A stretch of 64,000 bases of DNA from contig NC_010170.1 in assembly GCF_000067205.1 (NCBI RefSeq), forward strand, positions 4,960,001 through 5,024,000. Reading direction: 5' to 3'. How positions within the stretch are numbered: position 1 is the stretch's first letter; every line of letters begins with the position of its first letter. Source of the DNA: Bordetella petrii (GTDB taxonomy: Bacteria > Pseudomonadota > Gammaproteobacteria > Burkholderiales > Burkholderiaceae_B). Below, in pieces: positions 59,943-64,000 of this stretch. Both the position numbers and the translations under genes were made by a program. Below the pieces are notes generated by a model. It was given only the letters and a program-made list of their open reading frames with translations. It made no database searches and was not told where the DNA came from.

Positions 59943-61049
59943 CTACAACGCCGCCAGCGCGTCCAGGCGGGCCTGCTGCAGCGCTGGCTTGATGCGGGCG
60001 GGGTCGCCGGCGCACTGGCGGGCGATGGCGCCCGCGTCTACGCCGCGCACCGCATCCACGCGGCGCTGCCAGGCAGGCTGGTCGACTGCAACCACCACCG
60101 CCGCCGCCTGCAGCAGCGCGGCGTAGCGATCCGGCTTGCGCAGGGCGTCGCAAGATTCCATCAACGCCAGCTGGGCTGGCGGGTCGGCGGCGCCCGCCTG
60201 ATCCACCACGCGCGGCAACAGGCGCGCCTGGTCGGCGCATTCCGTCGGCACGCGCAGGCGGCGGCTCAGGGCATCGCGTTCCGGAGCAAGCCGGCACAAC
60301 AAGGCATAGCGGCCCGGCAACGGCAACCCGGCGGCGGCCGCGCGGTCCAGGTCGGCGCTGACGATGTCGATGTCTTGCAGTTGCGGCATGACTCGCGCCA
60401 AGGCCCCCGATTGCGCCAGCACGTCGAGCATGCGCGAGGGCGTGGCCGCCATCAGCCCGCGCGACAGTTCTTTCCAGACCCGCTCGGGCACCAGCGCATC
60501 GACTTCGCCGTTCTCGACCATGCGACGGCACAGGGCGAGGGTGTCCGGGGCCACGGTGAAGTCACCGAAACGCGCCGCGAAGCGGCCCAACCGCAGGATG
60601 CGCACCGGGTCCTCGGCAAATGCCTCGCCCACATGCCGCAACACGCGGGCGCGAACGTCGGCCGCGCCGTTCAGCGGGTCCAGCAACTGCCCTTGCGGCG
60701 TGCGCGCAATGGCATTCACGGTAAGGTCGCGCCGCAGCAGGTCTTGTTCCAGCGTGACGTCGGCGCCGGTATAGAACGTAAAGCCCTTGTAGCCCCGGCC
60801 CGACTTGCGCTCGGTGCGCGCCAGGGCGTATTCCTCTTTGGTGCGCGGATGCAGGAACACCGGGAAATCGCCCCCCACGGGAATGAAGCCGCGGCGCGCC
60901 ATGTCTTCGGGCGTGGCGCCCACCACGACCCAGTCGCGGTCGCCCGCGGGCTGCCCTAGCAGCGCGTCGCGCACCGCGCCGCCCACGATATACACCTGCA
61001 GGCCGTCGCAGTCGGGATCGTGGGCCGTGGTCGGCTCGGGCGCGCTCAC
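59943..61049 (-). CDS. cca: CCA tRNA nucleotidyltransferase
   Basis: A 368-aa enzyme that adds or repairs the 3' CCA of tRNAs. YIVGGAVRDALLG, the catalytic GDRDWVVVG (two Asp), EEYALARTERKSGRGYKGF and LLRRDLTVNAIA (RRD motif) are class II hallmarks. The C-terminal HD domain of the longer multifunctional form is not evident. GTG 61049 overlaps the transglycosylase stop by 4 bp. Confidence 0.95.
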   Translation of the reverse strand: MSAPEPTTAHDPDCDGLQVYIVGGAVRDALLGQPAGDRDWVVVGATPEDMARRGFIPVGGDFPVFLHPRTKEEYALARTERKSGRGYKGFTFYTGADVTLEQDLLRRDLTVNAIARTPQGQLLDPLNGAADVRARVLRHVGEAFAEDPVRILRLGRFAARFGDFTVAPDTLALCRRMVENGEVDALVPERVWKELSRGLMAATPSRMLDVLAQSGALARVMPQLQDIDIVSADLDRAAAAGLPLPGRYALLCRLAPERDALSRRLRVPTECADQARLLPRVVDQAGAADPPAQLALMESCDALRKPDRYAALLQAAAVVVAVDQPAWQRRVDAVRGVDAGAIARQCAGDPARIKPALQQARLDALAAL

Positions 61050-63136
61050 GGCAGCTCTGCGGTGCGCACCGACGGCGGCTCAATCTGCCCAAGCCGCGCC
61101 TTCAGCGACTGCGGCTGCCCAGAGAACATGGCGGCATAGTAGGTGGCGTTGGACATCACGTGCTTGACGTACAGGCGGGTTTCAGTGAACGGGATGGTCT
61201 CGGCGAAAATCGCGCCTTCGACCGGATGCGACAGGGTCGCGCGCCAGTTGCGCGGCCGCCCCGGCCCGGCGTTGTAGCCGGCGCTGGCCAGCACCTGCGA
61301 GCCGTCCAGGCCGGTAAGCACGATGTTCAGGTAATTGGTGCCCAGGATGGTGTTGGTGTCGAAATCGTTGACGCTGGATGGCGAAAAATCGGCCATGCCG
61401 ATCTTGCGCGCCACCCACTTGGCGGTGGCCGGCATCAGCTGCATCAGGCCCGAGGCGCCCACGTGCGAGCGCGCGTCGGTCACGAAGCGCGACTCCTGGC
61501 GGATCAGGCCGTACACCCACGCGGGGTCGAGCGAGATCGCATTGGCCTGGGCGGTGACGCGGCCCTCGAAGGGGGCAATGTAGCGCTGCGAAAAATCCAC
61601 GATGCTTTCGGTGCGCTCCGAGGTGTTGACGACACGATCGTAGATGTCTTCGGCGCGCGCCAGTTCTGCGGCTGCCAGCAATTGGCGGTCGGACATGCCG
61701 CGCAGCGCGAAATTCCATTCGCCCACAGCCTCGGAACGCCAGCCCAGCCGGAACAAATGCACGGCGCGCTGCAGGCCGGCGTTGGCGCGGGCTTCGTTCA
61801 TTTCCTGGTCGGTCACCGGGGCGGGGCGCGGCGGCACGGTGATCCGGCGGCCCAGCTCTTCGGCCGCCAACTGCCCATAGAAGTTGTATTCGCTGGCGAT
61901 GCTGGCATAGGCCTCGCGCGCCTGCGCGTCGTGTCCGCGCGCGGCAAGGCCGCGCGCCTTCCAGTAGACCCACACTTCTTCGGCCTGCTGGGCCTTGGGC
62001 ATGCGCTCGATGGCGGCGATGACCCAGCGCCAGTCGATCTTGGGCCGACGCAGGGCGGAACGCACGCGCCAGGCCCCGTTGTAGTCGGTAAGCTCGATCA
62101 GGCCGGCCTCGCGGTACCAGTCGTCGGCCCGGCTGTCGAGGTTCAGGGCGGCGATGAGCGCGTACTGGCTGCGCACCCAGGCCAGGTCCGACTTGGGCAG
62201 GCTGTTGGCCCACTGGCGGCGCAGGTATGAATCGGCAACATCGAGATCTTCACGGGCCAGCCGGGCCAACGCCACGGTAGCCAGCTCTTTTTCGTTGCGG
62301 CCCACCAGCTTGTGGTCGCGCCGCGTCAGCCACTTCATGGGGCTTTTCAGCAGAGCGTCGAAGGCTTTCTGGTCGCTCGGCTCGAAGATGTAACTGGCAA
62401 ACTGGCGCGCGTCGCCCGTGCGGTTGGTTTCGATGGCGGCGCGCAGCTGCGGCTGGATGTCGTTCCAGCCCAGGACGCCGTCGGCCACCAGTTGGTCGTA
62501 CAGATTCCAGCAATATTTACCGGGCGAAAAGACCTCCAGCGCCTGCCGGGCGGTGGCCCGCTGGCCGGTCATGTGGCGCGCTTCGAGCATGGCGCACTGG
62601 ATTTGCGGGCTGGCGCCGGGCAGGTCGCCGAGTTCGCGCACGGTTTCGAAGTCGCCGCTGCGCGCGGCGGCGAGAATCCAGCTGCCACGCAGGCGTTCGG
62701 CCAGATAGGTGCCGGCGTAATCTTGCAGAAAACGCGCCGCCTCGGCTTTGGGCAACACGTTGCCTGGCGGATTCGCCAACTGGTAGCGCAAGAGCCAATA
62801 CTGCGGATAATTACCCAACAGGTCGCCGCGCGCCTGCGGCGCCAGCATGCCCAGCACCGACCACTGCTTGCGCTCATTGGCCTCGCGCGCCGCCACCACT
62901 GCCTGCAAGGCGGGCGTCTGCGGCATGGGCGGCAAGCCGGCCAGCTTGACCGGCGGTACCGAAATCACGGGCCGCGCGTTTTCGGCCGGCGCCGCCAGCG
63001 CTACCTGCTGCGGCTGCTGGGCATCCACCGACGTGCAAGCCGCCGTAAACAACGCCAGCATGGGCAGCCAGCGGCGCCTGCGTGGCTCGGCCTGCGCCGA
63101 TTTCTGATAACGTCCCGATTCAAGCCACTGACGCAT
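61046..63136 (-). CDS. soluble lytic murein transglycosylase (Slt70-like)
   Basis: A 696-aa exported enzyme. An N-terminal signal or lipoprotein-like segment (LPMLALFTAACTSVDA, Cys near residue 34) precedes a large alpha-superhelical U/L domain. The C-terminal SLT domain carries catalytic Glu in GLIRQESRF, then GASGLMQLMPATAKWVA and NYLNIVLTGLDGSQVLASAGYNAGP (in parts). It cleaves peptidoglycan to 1,6-anhydro-muropeptides. ATG 63136 is used; the open frame upstream adds non-signal residues. It diverges from the cyclo-ligase gene, with only 11 bp between start codons, and overlaps cca by 4 bp. Confidence 0.92.
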   Translation of the reverse strand: MRQWLESGRYQKSAQAEPRRRRWLPMLALFTAACTSVDAQQPQQVALAAPAENARPVISVPPVKLAGLPPMPQTPALQAVVAAREANERKQWSVLGMLAPQARGDLLGNYPQYWLLRYQLANPPGNVLPKAEAARFLQDYAGTYLAERLRGSWILAAARSGDFETVRELGDLPGASPQIQCAMLEARHMTGQRATARQALEVFSPGKYCWNLYDQLVADGVLGWNDIQPQLRAAIETNRTGDARQFASYIFEPSDQKAFDALLKSPMKWLTRRDHKLVGRNEKELATVALARLAREDLDVADSYLRRQWANSLPKSDLAWVRSQYALIAALNLDSRADDWYREAGLIELTDYNGAWRVRSALRRPKIDWRWVIAAIERMPKAQQAEEVWVYWKARGLAARGHDAQAREAYASIASEYNFYGQLAAEELGRRITVPPRPAPVTDQEMNEARANAGLQRAVHLFRLGWRSEAVGEWNFALRGMSDRQLLAAAELARAEDIYDRVVNTSERTESIVDFSQRYIAPFEGRVTAQANAISLDPAWVYGLIRQESRFVTDARSHVGASGLMQLMPATAKWVARKIGMADFSPSSVNDFDTNTILGTNYLNIVLTGLDGSQVLASAGYNAGPGRPRNWRATLSHPVEGAIFAETIPFTETRLYVKHVMSNATYYAAMFSGQPQSLKARLGQIEPPSVRTAELP

Positions 63137-63147
63137 TGCCGACCCGC

Positions 63148-63828
63148 ATGAACATTCCAAATTCCGCACAGAATAACGCAGTCGCGCTACGCGCGCGATT
63201 GCGACAAGCCCGCGCTGCACTGCCCGAGGCGCAGCGCAGCCGTGGCGGCCTGCTTATGCGCGGCCGCTTGTACACTTGGCTGAACGCCGCGCGCGAGCAG
63301 GCCGCCAAGCGCGGCCACCGCGCCCCGGCCTCGGTGGCGGCCTTCTGGCCGCTGGAGCACGAGCCCGATTTGCGCCCCCTGCTCGAACAATGGGCGCAGG
63401 CCGGCATTGCCGTGGCCCTGCCCGCCATCCGCGAAGCCGCCGCGCCGCTCGAATTCCGCGCCTGGGCGCCCGGCGATGCGCTGAGTCCCGGCCCTTATAA
63501 CGTGCAGGAGCCCATGGCTGACCGCCCCGCGCTGCGCCCCGACGTCATCCTGGTGCCCACGCTGGGCTATACCCTGCAGGCGGACCGCCTGGGCTATGGC
63601 GGCGGCTATTACGACCGCACGCTGGCCGCCCTGCGCCAGTCGGGCCACGATTTCACCGCCATCGGCATCTCCTGGAACGAAGGCCTGATCGACACCGAGT
63701 ACCAGCCGGCCGAGCATGACGTGCAGCTCGACGCGGTGCTCACGCCCGACGGCTGGGTGCCCCAGCCGCCCCTGCTCGGACCCGGCGCGCCATCGGGCAG
63801 CACGATCGGATCGTACATATTGCGCTGA
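63148..63828 (+). CDS. 5-formyltetrahydrofolate cyclo-ligase
   Basis: A 226-aa enzyme that converts 5-formyl-THF to 5,10-methenyl-THF with ATP. RARLRQARAALP, FWPLEHEPDLRPLLE, LVPTLGYTLQADRLGYGGGYYDRTLA and the ISWNEGLID segment are family hallmarks. ATG 63148 follows; the longer frame upstream overlaps the transglycosylase start and is not used. It is followed by tandem 12-bp and REP-like repeats. Confidence 0.95.
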   Translation: MNIPNSAQNNAVALRARLRQARAALPEAQRSRGGLLMRGRLYTWLNAAREQAAKRGHRAPASVAAFWPLEHEPDLRPLLEQWAQAGIAVALPAIREAAAPLEFRAWAPGDALSPGPYNVQEPMADRPALRPDVILVPTLGYTLQADRLGYGGGYYDRTLAALRQSGHDFTAIGISWNEGLIDTEYQPAEHDVQLDAVLTPDGWVPQPPLLGPGAPSGSTIGSYILR

Positions 63829-63890
63829 AGCGCGCCTTGGGCGGTGCCGCCTAGAGGCATCCCTACTACCTGCTTCGCAGCCCTTCTCGT

Positions 63891-63950
63891 CAGGTGTCTG
63901 GTCAGGTGTCTGGCCAGGTGTCTCGTCAGGAGTCAGGCCAGGTGTCTGGC
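63891..63950. repeat. five 12-bp tandem repeats
   Basis: Units CAGGTGTCTGGT, CAGGTGTCTGGC, CAGGTGTCTCGT, CAGGAGTCAGGC and CAGGTGTCTGGC follow each other without gaps. The unit is one arm of the REP-like hairpin (GGTGTCTGG), and the last copy is also the left arm of the hairpin at 63941-63969, so slippage or repeated duplication of a hairpin arm is the likely origin. Confidence 0.85.
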
Positions 63951-64000
63951 TCCGCAGGTGCCTGACACCGCACCATAGCGGCAGCCGTGGCACCCCACGG
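63941..64000. repeat. REP-like hairpin plus 29-bp spacer, cut by the window end
   Basis: GGTGTCTGGC...GTGCCTGACACC (63941-63969) is a start-type hairpin with the TCCGCAG loop seen in arrays A-C. A 29-bp spacer (63970-63998, GCACCATAGCGGCAGCCGTG...) is followed by GG at 63999-64000, the expected first bases of another GGTGTC core. The spacer resembles that at 59833-59861. Confidence 0.75.

Noticed and set aside
62900..63148. 6S RNA gene in front of the 5-formyl-THF cyclo-ligase gene
   Set aside because: 6S RNA often precedes this gene in proteobacteria, but here the coding start of the transglycosylase gene occupies the position.

Overview
The window is GC-rich, gene-dense bacterial chromosome. 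It carries a Bug-type periplasmic binding protein, an NtrY/NtrX-TrkA-TrkH block, an ArgP/ArgO pair and a Liv-type ABC transporter joined to CoA ligases. Together with the general protein similarity this points to a betaproteobacterium of the Alcaligenaceae (Bordetella/Achromobacter type). That assignment rests on recognising gene families, not on a search. No rRNA, tRNA, CRISPR array, prophage or recognisable defence island was seen.

Layout. 0-5 kb: end of an MlrC-type metallopeptidase, trmL, an aldehyde dehydrogenase, comF, a BioC-like methyltransferase and ybdK. 6.5-14.4 kb: one minus-strand block running rsmB, DUF4390, ntrY, ntrX-like, trkA, trkH, with 4-bp overlaps at three junctions. 14.5-19 kb: LysE exporter, LysR regulator, a GST and a three-domain flavo-iron-sulfur fusion enzyme. 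19-25.4 kb: a catabolic cluster (MmgE/PrpD, Bug receptor, ADP-forming acyl-CoA synthetase, enoyl-CoA hydratase) with a divergent IclR regulator and two matching operator-like palindromes. 25.5-34 kb: rimO, a ferritin-like protein, a LOG protein, an NTF2-like protein, a HAD phosphatase, fmt, def, dprA, an HMG-CoA-lyase-like enzyme and a small membrane protein. 34-38.6 kb: an aminotransferase, a YggS-type protein, a PCu(A)C copper chaperone, argP and argO. 38.6-40.5 kb: modular REP-like repeat arrays carrying an IS110-family element. 40.5-49.8 kb: an operon of acyl-CoA synthetase, LivG, LivH, LivM, binding protein, LivF and a PaaK-like ligase, with a divergent Crp/Fnr regulator. 49.9-64 kb: a two-domain PPK2, GNAT, HIT, NnrS, an amino-acid binding protein, an exported Pro/Tyr-rich protein, ung, a RhlE-type helicase, a MidA-like methyltransferase, cca, a soluble lytic transglycosylase and 5-formyl-THF cyclo-ligase.

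The most notable result is the IS110 element at 38771-39992. An uninterrupted copy of its target site next door (around 40181-40195) fixes both ends at a CT core. The 221-bp left end folds into a 5' hairpin and two loops that carry matches to the left target, right target, left donor and right donor around that core. Joining right end to left end in a circle creates a TTGACT-N17-TATCTT promoter that would start at the 5' hairpin. This is the architecture of an IS110 bridge RNA, here aimed at the 3' edge of a REP-like hairpin.

The hairpins belong to a dispersed repeat family (cores such as GGTGTCTGACACC) with a fixed 42-bp period and two unrelated 29-bp spacer types. Every copy whose two neighbours are visible lies between convergent genes. 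Other items worth checking are a Shine-Dalgarno-sequestering hairpin in front of the RhlE helicase, a 26-bp perfect palindrome at 6231 and a 25-bp inverted repeat between rimO and the ferritin-like gene.
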